Assembly (NCBI RefSeq): GCF_029227915.1
Contig: NC_079876.1
Span: 25,951,828 to 26,015,827 of the forward strand
DNA from: Hydractinia symbiolongicarpus
Lineage: Eukaryota > Cnidaria > Hydrozoa > Anthoathecata > Hydractiniidae
Length of the DNA stretch: 64,000 bases
Reading direction: 5' to 3'
A program made the translations under genes and the position numbers. Under the pieces are notes generated by a model. The model saw only the letters and a program-made list of their open reading frames with translations, was not told the origin of the DNA and did not search any database. This document shows, piece after piece, positions 24,501 through 38,000 of this stretch (position 1 is the stretch's first letter; every line of letters starts with the position of its first letter).

Positions 24501-27500
24501 GATAACAGACAAACTCGATAATCCAGCTATAACATATTCTCCTGGTAGTTCAGTGCCAACTCTTCCAAGCAATGGGCCGAAAAAAATAAATAACATATTG
24601 ATGTGATTTATTGAGATAAGGGCAGGTATTATGGCACCCAAAATATGCAACATAAATAGTCCCAGATCCTTCTTTTCAGGAGGAAAAGTTATTGCATCTT
24701 TAGCAACAGACAGTAACAGAAAAGGAAAGATGACCCACAACCAAACGATATATGATGATAGAACATATTTCATCAGGAACAAAATTGTTGCCAGAATGAG
24801 TAGGTGAGCATAAACAAACGCTGACAGATTTGTGCGGGAAATCTAAAAACAAAAAATCAAAATTATTACCTTAAAAGTTTTTATAACAAAAAATAACAAC
24901 AGGGGAATTGAATAATTTCAGTATATTAAGTCTGTGTTAAAAAAATCAAAATGTTGATTTCATCATGTGTGAAGGACTACACGACAAAATGAATATTATT
25001 GCAGCTTATTTTAGAAAAGTCTTGTGTGACACAATAGAAAGTAGTTAAAAGCAAGCCCATGGAAAATCAACTTAGGCAGAAAAAAAAGAAGGGCCTGTAA
25101 TTGGAATTTTAATGATGTCATCAATGACTTGTCAAAACACACAACAATAATTTTTTTCAGAATATGTCAACCTATTGCACTCTTGAAAACCTGTATAGTG
25201 TCATATGATTTTAACGATTAAAGAGATACAAGGTTATAAAAATTTTGCTGACATCAGAAAAGGCCCGTCAAAGTACAAAAAAACATTGTCTCTATTGTAT
25301 AGAGTTTTAAACGCTGATCAAGGAAATATATAGGATTATGTACATTTCACAAACAACTATAGAGATATTGGGGTTGATAGCTTTTTTGATAAAGTCATCA
25401 ACCTGTCTGTTCTGAAACTGGTTGATTGTCCCAGCCACAACCTAAAACTTACTAGCTGCAGAATAATCAATATGAAAATGTGAAATATAATGAATAAAAA
25501 GAAATAACACACGCAAGACAACATATCATACATATACTTTGGCCAAGGTTTGTTTTTCGTTATCAATATGTTACAAAACGAAGAGATACCTTGTTTATAA
25601 TTTTATTTCCTATAAAATGCGCCAACAACAACCCAAACAATGATGGAAGCCCATATAGCAACAAACCAAAAAATGGGTTGGTATACCATGTCATCAAAAC
25701 ATTTACTTGGATCAGAAAATAGGCAAGAGCCATTGGAACAATCATAGCTGTAAGCCATGAGAACAAAATAACAATGATAGCAAGAAACAGAGACAATAAG
25801 GAAACATGTTCTGCATCTTTTCTCAATCCAACGTGTGCTAAAACAAAAAGGTTTTTAAAAATACACAGTAGATATCAAAGAAACAAACATTAGTTTTAAC
25901 AAAGTCAAAAAGGTTTTAAATAATATATATACCTCTTTGAGAAGAAAAATTTTGACGAATTAAACGTTGCAGTATGTATAAAAACACTATTGCAATTGTG
26001 ATATTGTTCATGAGAATATGTAACCTCTTTGGGTAATGAACTACAAAAACACCCAAGATGTCAAAAAACACAGAGCTTCCATGCTTATACAAAGATGGGT
26101 TTTCAACGTAATGAGAATTTGACATTGCCATCAATAACCCAAATATATTGTCACCAGCTCGCTGAATACTTCCTGAAGGGATTGACTGAGCATCATCGTA
26201 ACGTGTATGATAAACATAACCATTGGTTACAAATGCGATATCAATACCTGGTAGCAGTAAAAATTGATATCTTTATTATTTATTTAGTACATAACCATTA
26301 GAGACAGAGAGAATTATAATCAGAAAATTAGGATCTATTAACATACTTCAACAAGCTTTGCATTGTTTTAATAGGAATAATAAACATACCAACAAGATTT
26401 CCATATTGTACAAACACCCGAAAATCAGTGTCAGCTGGAATAACGCCAGATTGAAATATTTCTTGTGCAACAACAGATGCATATGGATATTTTACTGAGG
26501 AAGCATATGTTTCTAAAATCCATGAATGTTCAGGTCCTGTCTGAAAAACAAATTCACGTCCACCTAGTATAAGTAAAAATGGAAATTATACTCCGAAGAT
26601 TTTTTATCAATTGCAAATGCCCTCTCATTAGTAATCACCACTCTTAAATAAATGTACTAGGTAATTTATTTGGCCGTTTAAATTATCTACACCGTGACTG
26701 AGTGCTCATTCAGGCTTGTTTTAACGGATCAAATTTCTTAAAAAGCACAATAAAGTTTTTCGTGCACAAGATCAATTTACAACATATCTTGCTCATTGTC
26801 TTTTTACAAACCATAAAACGTTATTAAAAAATACTTAACTGTGGGGTAATCATTCTTATAACTTGTGAAAGGATGGCAGAATCCCCATATTTCAAGTATA
26901 AAATATTTCATAGTTTTTATTACATCACTCTGTACATTTCTCAAGAACAAGCATTTCCTAACATTTTTTAGAACATAGCCTGGGTGTTATTGCAACATAG
27001 ACATTAACAAAACTGTATGCTGTATAGTACAAAACGTTATCAATAAAAAAACAAAACTATTCAATGATGTTTAAAGGATTTATAAAAGGCTTACCTGATC
27101 CCGCAGCTTCTATGTTTACGACAACTTTAACAAGTGATAACCATCGGTGATCTTTTACAAAAGCATGACTTCCAGATAAAAATCCCTCCTCAGCTCCATT
27201 AAACAAAAATATTATACCATGTTTCAAATCTGTTGGATTGCCTTGACATATCGATCTAAATATTTCAATCAAAACAGCACAACTAACAGTATCATCACTG
27301 GCGCCTTCCGTATTCATAGGTGTATCAAAATGAGCATTAGCCAAAATGTAAGCATTATCAGATTTGCGTGAAGAAATTTTTACAACAACATTTGTAATGT
27401 TTTGGTAGGCGTTTGTAATAACATAACCACGTGGTCGTGCATACGCAAACGAGCCTGAAGAAGTTTGAAGTTCAATTTCAATATCAAAATCTTCGTGAGC

Positions 27501-27839
27501 AACTTCTTTTATCAGGTTTAGTTCTTTTAGAAGATAGTTAACTGTAGTAATATCATTTTCATAACTGCCAGTAACCCTTGGCCCAAATTTTGTAATGGCA
27601 GTTAAATGTTCTCTAGCTCTGTCGCCACTAAATTCTTGTAGGGGTGAATCAATAGGTTTCGATGTAGGTAAAAAAGAGTCTGATGTGTATATCATGTATA
27701 CCAAAAATCCAATAAAAATAACCAAAGACACAATATATTGAGAGCCATAGATTTTGTCAGAATAAGGCGAATAGTGTTGTGACTGGAATTTCTTGTTCTT
27801 ATCTTCAGCATTTCTTCTCCACATGCGTCCTGGTCTCAT
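21523..27839 (-). CDS. ERMP1: ERMP1-type endoplasmic reticulum metallopeptidase, copy A, 885 aa
   Basis: Complete gene. Exons in transcript order: 27839-27095, 26563-26390, 26247-25933, 25837-25590, 24842-24483, 24152-24003, 23785-23592, 23488-23370, 22805-22621, 21690-21523; they sum to 886 codons with stop. An N-terminal membrane anchor precedes an M28 peptidase domain (about residues 75-400) and then a multi-helix membrane region with a lumenal C-terminal domain. Zinc and catalytic residues are visible: His and Asp in AHFDT, Asp in GASDD, Glu-Glu in GAEEG, Glu in NIEAAGSG and His in YHTRYDD. Known ERMP1 proteins are ER-resident M28 aminopeptidase-like enzymes, so this copy should be catalytically competent. 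It is the downstream member of a head-to-tail pair; the coding sequence looks intact. A MITE lies only 62 bp upstream of the start codon. Confidence 0.93.
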
Positions 27840-27901
27840 TTTGAGTTACAATTTGTAATATGCAGTGATAAGCTTGCTGAAGACAGATGAAAGTTCATAT
27901 A

Positions 27902-28763
27902 CAGTACTGGAAAAAGGTTGGTTAACATCGCACTTCGCGTATCGCGACAGTATTCTCGATCCGCAACAGACGTTTTTTCACTTTCAAATTGTATCGAGAG
28001 GGCTTCTCAATGCATCCGTCTCAATGTCATTCTCGAAGCTATCGAGGTCATTAACACTTTTTCATAATAGAACTATTTTAAAAATAAGAGTGTATTCAAC
28101 AATGATCGCGGATGTTTAAATATAATTATACTTCCTTTGTGTTATATTGTTTTAACTTATGCATAACAATCTAGTAGGGTATACAGCTAGCGTTAATCTT
28201 TCTTTTTTAGATCACATTTTAAAAATTTAAGAACTAAGAATGGCGATAGAAAAGCTTCGTTAGATCGCATTTTAAAAATTTAAGAACGAAAAGCGGCAAT
28301 AGAAAAGTTTTATTAGATCGCATTTTAAAAGTTTAAGAACGAAAAGCGGCGACAAAAAAAGCTTCGTTAGAGATTGCATTTACAAAGTTTAAGAACGAAA
28401 AGTAGCGTTAGAAAAAAAATACGTTAAAAAAGTAATGCGCTAGAATTACTTTAATAAATACAAAGGTTAAAAATTTTCTTATAATATACACCTATTTAAA
28501 ATAAAAAAAAAGATAAAGCAAAGATGTGTTTGAAATAAATAAAACTTTCTCCCTATTTTCATTAAAAAAACTTTCTCTTTATTCTCATTATCACCTACCA
28601 TTGCGACACATCAAGACGGATTTTGTCACGATACTAGATTCTCGATAGATCGCGACAATTTATTTTAATTGTTTCTTATTATTAAAAACCTGGTACATCG
28701 CGTATCGAGGGAGTCCACGCACGTTGCGCGCTTGATATGTTAAACAAGCTTTTTCCAGTACTG
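27902..28763. mobile_element. Nonautonomous Tc1/mariner-like element, 862 bp
   Basis: Both ends read inward as CAGTACTGGAAAAAG and continue similarly to about 29 bp (TTAACAT conserved), with TA directly outside each end (27900-27901 and 28764-28765). Imperfect sub-terminal repeats include TCGCGTATCG. No transposase frame is present. The middle holds four tandem ~54-bp repeats. A CAGT end and TA duplication match Tc1/mariner superfamily behaviour. It lies between the two ERMP1 copies. Confidence 0.82.
28206..28426 (+). repeat. Four tandem ~54-bp repeats inside the MITE
   Basis: Units begin near 28208, 28261, 28315 and 28371 and share AGATCGCATTTTAAAA, GTTTAAGAACGAAAAG and AAAAGCTTCGTT blocks with a few substitutions. 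Confidence 0.85.
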
Positions 28764-29017
28764 TATTTAACTTATACAAAAAGCAGGAATAAGCGCCATG
28801 TTAATATATTTTACGGAACAAGGCAAAGTAATAGCTTGTCAGTAATTCATATTGTGTTCAATTCAAAAGGACTATATTATAAGTAAAATTTATTATCATA
28901 AATAGAGTGATAACATTAACTAACATTGAAAAATTACGTTTGAAATTTAATTAAAAAATTACACATGATTCCCTATAAAACATTAAGACAATTTTTTTTA
29001 AATGTCAAGTCAATTTG

Positions 29018-32000
29018 TTAATTCAAAGTAAAGCTATCATAATTACTTGTCCATGAATTATCGCATATCCAGTCGGGTAAAGCTTTGATAGCCGAGTTTA
29101 AGAAAGGCGTTCTGGCTTCTTTTCCATGAAGGTAATGGCGTGCAATACCTAATTCTGCAAGATAACCATCTTGTGATTGTCTCTAAAACAAACAAACAAA
29201 ACTTGTAATTTTTAAATTACTAAAAAATTATAATCATTTTTCTAATACAAATAAATTAAAAACATTTTCAGTTCAAAAACCGAGGCTTATCCAAACATAT
29301 TCATCTCTTTAATACTAGTCAAAATGCGGTATGTAAGGGACAGTCAAATCCGTGGATTTATCCATGGGCCACTGACTAGTCTCGATTTTCTGTCTCTGAG
29401 CCAAAAGGAGTAGCTTAAATTCCTTTAGTTTTTTCCAAAGAATTTTTGAAGGTCGTTTTTAGACCTTCACACTTTCTACATCCGTATTTTAACACAATAG
29501 AATTTTGGATAACGTATTTCCAAAAAAACTAATTTCGTATTTTAAAAAAATATTTAATACTAATAGTTCAACTTTCGTATGGCTGTGTGCCGTCATCAAT
29601 TTAGAACGAAATACAGGGATTTTTAGACTTGAAAGGTACGTTTTCTCGTTATTGTAGAATGAAATACAGTGAATTTTAAGTTTGACAGCATCATTTTCAA
29701 ATCCTTTGAATCCAATCTATTAAATTCCTCTTTTTAAAGTTCAAAATGACACAAAATAGAAAATAACATTTGTTTTTGTACCAGTTTCTTCAAGCTGTTA
29801 AATTCAACATATCTCCTAATAAACTTTAAAATGAAAATATATACCTTAAATTCAAGCCAAAACTTCCAATCATCAGAATAATAGCCATGAGAAAAGAATA
29901 CGATGTATGTCTCTCCACCATTGAAGTCTTCCATTGAATATATGTGACCGTCTTCAGCTTTATACATTGACCAATCAGACAGTGTTGTATTTGGTTTTAG
30001 TGTAAGAAATAAATTCATGTGATCTGGGCCTAATACAGAAAGTAAAATGCAAATCATGTCGCTACTTGTGTATTATTCAACATTATACATTCATTATCCC
30101 CAACCTTTATAGAAACATAAAAAATAATCTATATTATAATACCCTTGTACGTCTGCGTGTCACCCAAAATGGTACCGCAAGTAGCGAGTAGCACACATTG
30201 CCATATCAAAAATAATTTTTATCTTACTGACTTAGTGGAAGTTCAACTTCAAGAGTTAAATGGTGTTATAAAGATATATGTTATATTGATTGTTTCAATT
30301 GACTGACCTAATTGACTGTTTTACCCACAATCCTAAGTTTACTTATACTAATTAACATACATTTCACCTGGTTTTATCAAATGCATTATTAAGAAATTTA
30401 ACGAAGCTGAGTCGAAAAAAAGAAGGCTGATCAAGTAATTAAAAAACATAAGAAGTTAAAATGGTCAGATCTTACAGTTTTGAAAATACTTTGCTTTATA
30501 TTTATTTTTAAAAGTATATATCTTTTTTAAAACAACAAACAAAACAAAAAAGTAAAATTTCAGAAAAAAAGCTTTCTAAATAAATACCTTTTATATCAAA
30601 ATAAAATCTAACAGTTTTTTCGTTAACAACTTCTTTTCTGTAAACATCAGTTGATAAGGGTGGTTTGTCACCAGTAGGTATTTCACCTCGGAGATACCAT
30701 TGCTTTCTGTAGCAGCAAAAAGAAAAAGCATAGAAAATACTATTCTCGCAGGCATCAAAGTAGGAAAACCAGTGCAATAATAGTTTAATGTTTATCAAAA
30801 AAATGTTTAAACTAACCTGACGACTTTTCTCATTGGATAATAATAAGGCAAACCACAATAGGAACCGTCACATTGAAAATTCTCAATATTTTTATAAAAA
30901 GATATATTTTCTAATGGCTTGATCCCTAGATAATCCATTGGTTGCACCCAAATACCAGAGTCTTGTTTTCGAATAGTTCCATCAGAATTGTGAAATGTAC
31001 GTAGAGTATGCTGAAAAAGATTACTTAGTTGGTGCTAGAAATATTCCTTTTGAATTAGTGTCAGTTAAAATGGTGCCCTAAAAAAAAACTCCAGAACCAA
31101 TGTTCAAAAAGATAAAAAAAATTCCACAGTTCATTCTCACTATCTAATAAACAATAAGCCTAACTTGTTATCAAGAAAATATCCTCTTTGGCCAAGCAGA
31201 TAAAAACATTTGCTAATTAAAACCATAAACCTGACATAAAATCAGTTGTGACAGATACAAATACCTATTAAGTTCACTTTAGTCTTTCTTGATAAATGCT
31301 GAGGATTTTTTTTCCTTTAACTTTTTCACATTTTGTTTAAAGTTATTACAATATAATAAGAGGGACAAAAATAAATGATTTACCTGCATAAACAAACGTT
31401 TTGGAGTAATTGGGTTGGCACGAGAATAAGGAAACATTCGTCCACTGACTGCATAGATGATAGGAAGAATACTCAAAAATCCTATAAAAATTAGGACTTT
31501 TTTCATGCTTCCTGCTTTGTGATACAATCCAGTCTAAACAAAAACAAAAAAATGTGTTAAAAATTACAACATACAACATAAATTGAAAGAAGCAATTGTT
31601 ATTGCCATAAAAAAAACTGTTCTATAATTTTTGCTTATCTTCTTTAAAGGTACGATATCCTTACACCAAACATACCACACTAAACGCATTAGCTAAACGC
31701 CAAAGAAAGGAAGTTACTAAATACACATTCAGCTATTGCTGACACAGAAAAGCAGCTAATAATTAATTCAGTTAAGTACGCCACCCTTGTGATTGTGACT
31801 TTTAGAAAACATAATTGTTGGTTTCTATGTCATGTTTGTTGTATACATGATCCCTGATCAACATTACTGGCACAGCAAAATACAAACAGTCAATATATAA
31901 TTCAGTGATGTACGCCACCCTTATGATTTTGACTATTAAAAAACATAGTTGTTTCTTTGTTATGTTTGTTGTATAAAAGATCCTTCACTGTTGTGGCATG

Positions 32001-35000
32001 ATTAAAAATTGGACCTTGGAGAATATATGACAGTTTTAGTTCCCTAGCGCTACGAGATATACAGTAAGTATTAGTCCTATACACATCAAATGACAAAATA
32101 TGGTTATTTAATGAAGTGAGTTTTTCTGAACAGAGAATAAGCATGTCTCTGTTAGTCTTAAAAAATTGTAAAATAATGCATAACTCTGCTAAGTTGGTAG
32201 AAATAACTTAAATAAAAGTGACCATACACCATTGGTCAATGATAGTAATCCGGAACATGTAGGTGATTTCATCAGACTATGGTATAACTGTTATGCAATT
32301 TGACATTTTCTGAAAATTTTCTTAGTGCAAAAGAAAAAGAAGCTTTTTGAACTGAAAAATGCATATTATATTTCATATGATACCATGCTCTGTGTGCGAT
32401 ACTTAAAAGCTTCTACATCACACTTAGAAATTTAACTTGACAACAGGTAGGAGAATTTTTTTTCAGCAGGATATAGGGAACAATTTAGATCATAAATTAA
32501 CCTTCTAAATGTAAAATCAACCCACTTATTTCAAATGCAATGGGTTGAAGATATCTATATAATAATACGCCAGTTCCGTGTGTCTGTAACAGGCAAAGTG
32601 GATATGTTCATTTACCTTTGATCTTACTGAAATTTTCTTTGAAGTAACTGAAAAATGCATGTCTAATATGTTAAATTTTTTGACGTTGCGGCGCGATGTC
32701 AATAACACTACTTTAACGTTAATATACTATATTAGATTAATGAAGCCGTTACAGTGCACTTAAAACTTTGAGGCCAAATAACTTGAAAACGAGGTGGTGA
32801 CGTCAATGATTTTTCACCGCGTGGGTAACTAGGGACCACCTGGGACCAATTTGGGTAAGTTTCCCAAACCTTGGTCCCCGAATCCGTTTCGGAATGGACG
32901 GGTTGATGACGTCATCAAAAACCTTCAAACCCCAATATCTCTGCAACCATTTGTCAAAAGTTCATGTTCCTATACATTTTCTTGATCAGCGTTTTAAGAT
33001 CTATACGATGAATGCATTGGGTGTACGAATTTTTTTTTGAAACTTTTGGTAGAGACTTTGCTGACGTCAGCAAAATTTTTAAGCCCTTATATCTCCTAAT
33101 GCGTTTGTCAAAAATATACGATACCATACATTATTTTGATCAGCGTTTCAGCCAATATACATTACAGACAACGAATGACTAAATTTCACAAATTTTCTTT
33201 TTGTAAAAGCACTGCTGACGTCAGCAAAAAGTCTAAAACAACCTATTTTTCCATTGTTCTTCTGGCTAAGTGGATTTTTCCACGGGCTTTATCGACTAGT
33301 TATCAATAAAAGTTTTAACTAATTTGATAATGTACTCAACCAATCGTTAATAAAACATCCTATGACACATTATGTTGATCAGTGGCTTAAGATTTATTAA
33401 ATAAACGCTATGCAATGCTATGTAAGACCAAAACGTTTTAAATTAAATATGGCAAGGTTTGATTTTGTTTTCCTAGGTGAAATTTTACTTCTTCAGACTT
33501 ACAGGTAGTTAAATATTTCCATTAGCCTGCCAAAAATCCCTAGGGAAATTACCTGTTATACATATTTATTGCAACCTTGCCCACCTGTTAACCAGAAGTA
33601 ATGAAATTTACTTGGACACGAGTTATTATGATAATTTTAATTTTGCAATTATAATGGCTTTTTCTATTACAAACCTGGTTTTTAAATTGGCTCACAGGCA
33701 GACAGACAGTGAGTATTATCTATATAATAATATGCCAGTTCCCTCTGTCTGTCTGTCTGTCTGTTTGTGACTTTTGCAAAGTGGATTATATTCTTCACTA
33801 TTTTCTTTGATAAAGTCTGTAAAACATTGCCCATAAAATTGTTCTGTAATTTACCAAACTTTACCGTTAAACTAATACTAACGCCAAAGGAAAGTATATT
33901 AATGAAGCCATTACAGGGCACTTAAAACTTTGAGGCCAAGTAACTTGGAAACGAGGTGGTGACGTAAATGATATTTCACGGGAGGGTAACTAGGGACCAC
34001 CTGGGACTAATTTGGGTAAGTTCCCAAACATGGATCCCCAAATCCGTTTTGAAATGGACTGGTTGATGACCTCATCAAAACACCTTTTAACCTCAACATC
34101 TCTGCAACAGTTTGTCAAAAGGACATAATCCTATACATTTTCTTCATCAGTGTTTCAAGATCTATACAATGAAGGCAACAGGTATACAAATTTCTGAAAA
34201 ATTTTTTAGGTTTTTACGAACAATTGCTGACGTCAGCAAAATTTTTAAACCCTTATATCTTATTAACCGCTCATCAAAAGCGCATGATCATATACATTTT
34301 CTTGATCAGTATTTTAAGCTTAACACAATAGAGGTAACGTGAAAACAAGGTTCTAAATTATTTTTTTTTATGGATGGGTTGCTGACGTCATCAAAATGTA
34401 AATGACCCTTCTTTTTCGTTTTTAATCTGCACAAGTGGATTTTTCCACGGGAGTTTATTGACTGATAATATAGATAATTCACTTACAAAGTAAGTGCCCA
34501 TGGTGATAACAGACAAACTTGATAACACAGCTATAACATATTCTCCTGGTAGTTCAGTGCCAACTCTTCCAAGCAATGGACCAAAGAAGTTAAACAACAG
34601 ATTAATATGGTACATCGAAATTATAGCAGGTATTATGGCACCCAAAATATGCAACATAAATAGTCCCAGATCCTTCTTCTCAGGAAGAAATGTTATTGCA
34701 TCTTTACCAACACATAATAACAGAAAAGGGAAGATGACCCACAACCAAACGATATATGATGATAGAACATATTTCATCAGGAACAAAATTGTTGCCAGAA
34801 TGAGTAGGTGAGCATAAACAAACGCTGACAGATTTGTGTAGGAAATCTAAAAACATTAATACATTGGGAGAATTCTTACAAATCAAATTATTGTTAATAT
34901 CATAAAAGCCAGGGCATTCGCAAGTATGTTTAATATGAATCATTATTTAATTAATAGTAATGCAGGGCTAACCATAAATAGTGTGTATTGATACTTGCAC

Positions 35001-38000
35001 ATGTCCACGCATTTTGTTTTAAATTGAGGAAAATACATTTTTAAAGCTTAATTCCTATGCCTATAATGGTCTTTCATTGCTTTAATTATTTAAGCAAAGA
35101 ATTTTCGGTATATTCGAATTTTAGATATATTTGCTTTTCAAAATAACTGCGACAGTCCTTCGGCAAAAGAATGCCAAAGAGAATAGTCAAAAGCACTGAA
35201 AAGGTTCGGCAAATGCCTTGGCAGACTTCGCCACTTTCTTTGGCATTTTTTAAAATGAAAAAAATATAAAAATGACGTCAAGCCTTGACGAGTATCAAAC
35301 AACAACTTTTGTGATCTTACATAGAAAAATCAACTTCAAGAACATGCCAACATGATAACAATAGATTTAATCTTTAACTTTAAAATTTATATAAAATGTG
35401 TAATAAAACATGTGTTCTCCAAAAATTTTGATGAAAACTAGTTTGAGCAAATTTTGGCGAAATCGACAAAAACTCACAATATTTGCAAAAATTAATTCCC
35501 TAAAGGTATGTTACATTTGAGTTGTTACAAAAGTGGCATAAAATAATGCGACATGTTGCAAAATATGAAGTGAGATAAAATCAATTTGCAGAAAAATAAA
35601 CCTAAGTAAGAACAAAGTGTTTACATTAAGAATTTCTTGCTTCGCAAGTGAAGAAATTTCTAACAGCAAAAAATGGTGGGAAAAATTCAACCTGCATTTA
35701 GAAAAAAATCGATTCTATCAAAGTTTAAAAATTTATGACAAATCAGATCCTGGTAAACACATGATATGTTGTGTGTTGTTTAGCAATTAATGATGAAACC
35801 AAAAAGAGCAAATTATCAAATATTTTAGGTGACTTTCTGAAAAATCTAAAAAGCAAACATCTGCAAATTGATATTCTCAATAGGAACATTTATATTGAAA
35901 AAATGTAATTTGGTGCCTAAAGTCCCTTTGGAATTAATTTTCCCTTATTCAAAATTCATTTTAAAAACATTTCTTTCGTTTCTTTTCATTCTTATCGAAA
36001 GAATCATCATAACATTGCTGACAACATCACGCATATCTTCACTTTATGTTAGGAAAAATCGATGGCAGGTAGGGATGGTAAGCAATAAAATCAAAGCGAT
36101 TAAAAATAAGCAATGAATTTTAAATTTTATTGACAAGAGATTATTGCCCCTGTGGGGACTAAGCTTAAGAATCTTATAATGGATATGTGGTTCCCTGTCA
36201 GAGCACCTGTACGACAATGGAACAATTCTAAATTTAATTATTGCACTGATAATTATTTCTTTTGCATGAAATCATACAGTCTCAATTGCTCTAGATTGAA
36301 TATGAATTTGTCGTTTGTATTAATATATCACAAAACAAAGAGATACCTTGTTTATAATTTTATTTCCTATGAAATGAGTCAACAGCAACCCAAACAATGA
36401 TGGAAGCCCATATAACAACAAACCAAAAAATGGGTTGGTATACCATGTCATCAAAACATTTACTTGGATCAGAAAATAGGCAAGAGCCATTGGAACAATC
36501 ACAGCAGTGAGCCATGAAAACAAAATAACAACAATAGCTAGAAACAGTGACAATAACGAAACATGTTCTGCATCTTTTCTCAATCCAACATGTGCTAAAA
36601 CAAAAAGGATTTTACAAATACACAGTAGACTTAAAAAAACACATTAGTTTTAACAAAGTCAAAAAGGTTTTAAATGATATACCTCTTTGAGATGAAAAAT
36701 TTTGACGAACTAATCGTTGCAGCACATATAAAAACACTATTACAATTGTGATATTGTTCATGAGAATATGTAATCTCTTTGGGTAATGAACTACAAAAAC
36801 ACCCAAGATGTCAAAAAACACAGAGCTTCCATGCTGATACAAAGATGGGTTTTCAATGTAGGGAGAATTTGACATTGCCATCAATAACCCAAAGATATTG
36901 TCACCAGCTCGCTGAATACTTCCTGAAGGGATTGACTGAGCATCATCGTAACGCGTATGGTAAACATAACCATTGGCTACAAATGCAATATCGATACCTA
37001 TGATGTCATATAAATTGGTTAGAAAAGCCCAGGACCATTTGTTGTTTATTAGTAAAAAAATTGAATTCTTGAAAATAATTTATGCTTGTAAGGTCCATAC
37101 AAAATGAATGTAGGCAGAAGTACAAATGAAGAAATCAATGACCCACATAACAGCCAAATTTTTTCCACATCTGTGTTTACAGTACTTAGGTTGTTAAAAT
37201 CTTCACTAAAACTGTTTTCTTTTAAGTTTTAGAGAAATTTATTATTATATCAACTAGTAATAGTAGTTAATTTAAAATAAAGTTCCTCTGCAAAAAATAA
37301 AGTAAAATTGTCTTTGTTTTAATACCTAAGCTTTTTTGGTAGTGTGGGGCAGGGACATGAAGTGTCTGTAAGGAACTACATCATTATGCTAAGTTAACTT
37401 AGCAAAATTGTTGAAAGTATTAATCAAACAGATTCCAGATAAAAAATAATTTGATGACCTCACAGGGGGTTAGAAATGAAATCACACTTGCCTAAAATAA
37501 ATAGTTAGATGGATATATTTTATATGGCTAGTCTAACTAAAAAAGAACTAAAAAAATGTAGTTTTTTTAGAGGTAATTAATGATGATTTAAATTAAAGAA
37601 CTTATTATGCGAGACATTGGAAACAGGGGTTTTGTTAGCTGCTTTGTAGCTTTTCAGGGAGTCAAAAGAATTTCCATATTTCGTACTTTTAATCAATTAA
37701 TTTATTTTACAGCATTCAAATGGCAGTTTGTTTGCTTTTTTTAACATTTTAGACGACTGTTAATGAAAAATATTTAGCATCCGGTCCTGATTGATATAAG
37801 CTAAAAAACTATCAGAAATAAAGAAGACAATACACTGCCAGGTGCCAATAACTTATAGCATAGATAAATAAATAGATAAAAAAACAATGTGTTGTGAATA
37901 CTAAATTTAAAAGGAAAAGTTGGTTTTCTGTTTTAAAAAACTGCAACAAAATTTGTTTGTTAACATGGAAAAGATAACCATACCAACAAGATTGCCATAT

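Noticed and set aside
30129-30240. Another Helitron 5' end (TCTATATTATAATACCC)
   Set aside because: Only a TC-start resemblance; no matching 3' hairpin with CTRR end was found downstream before the exon at 30588.
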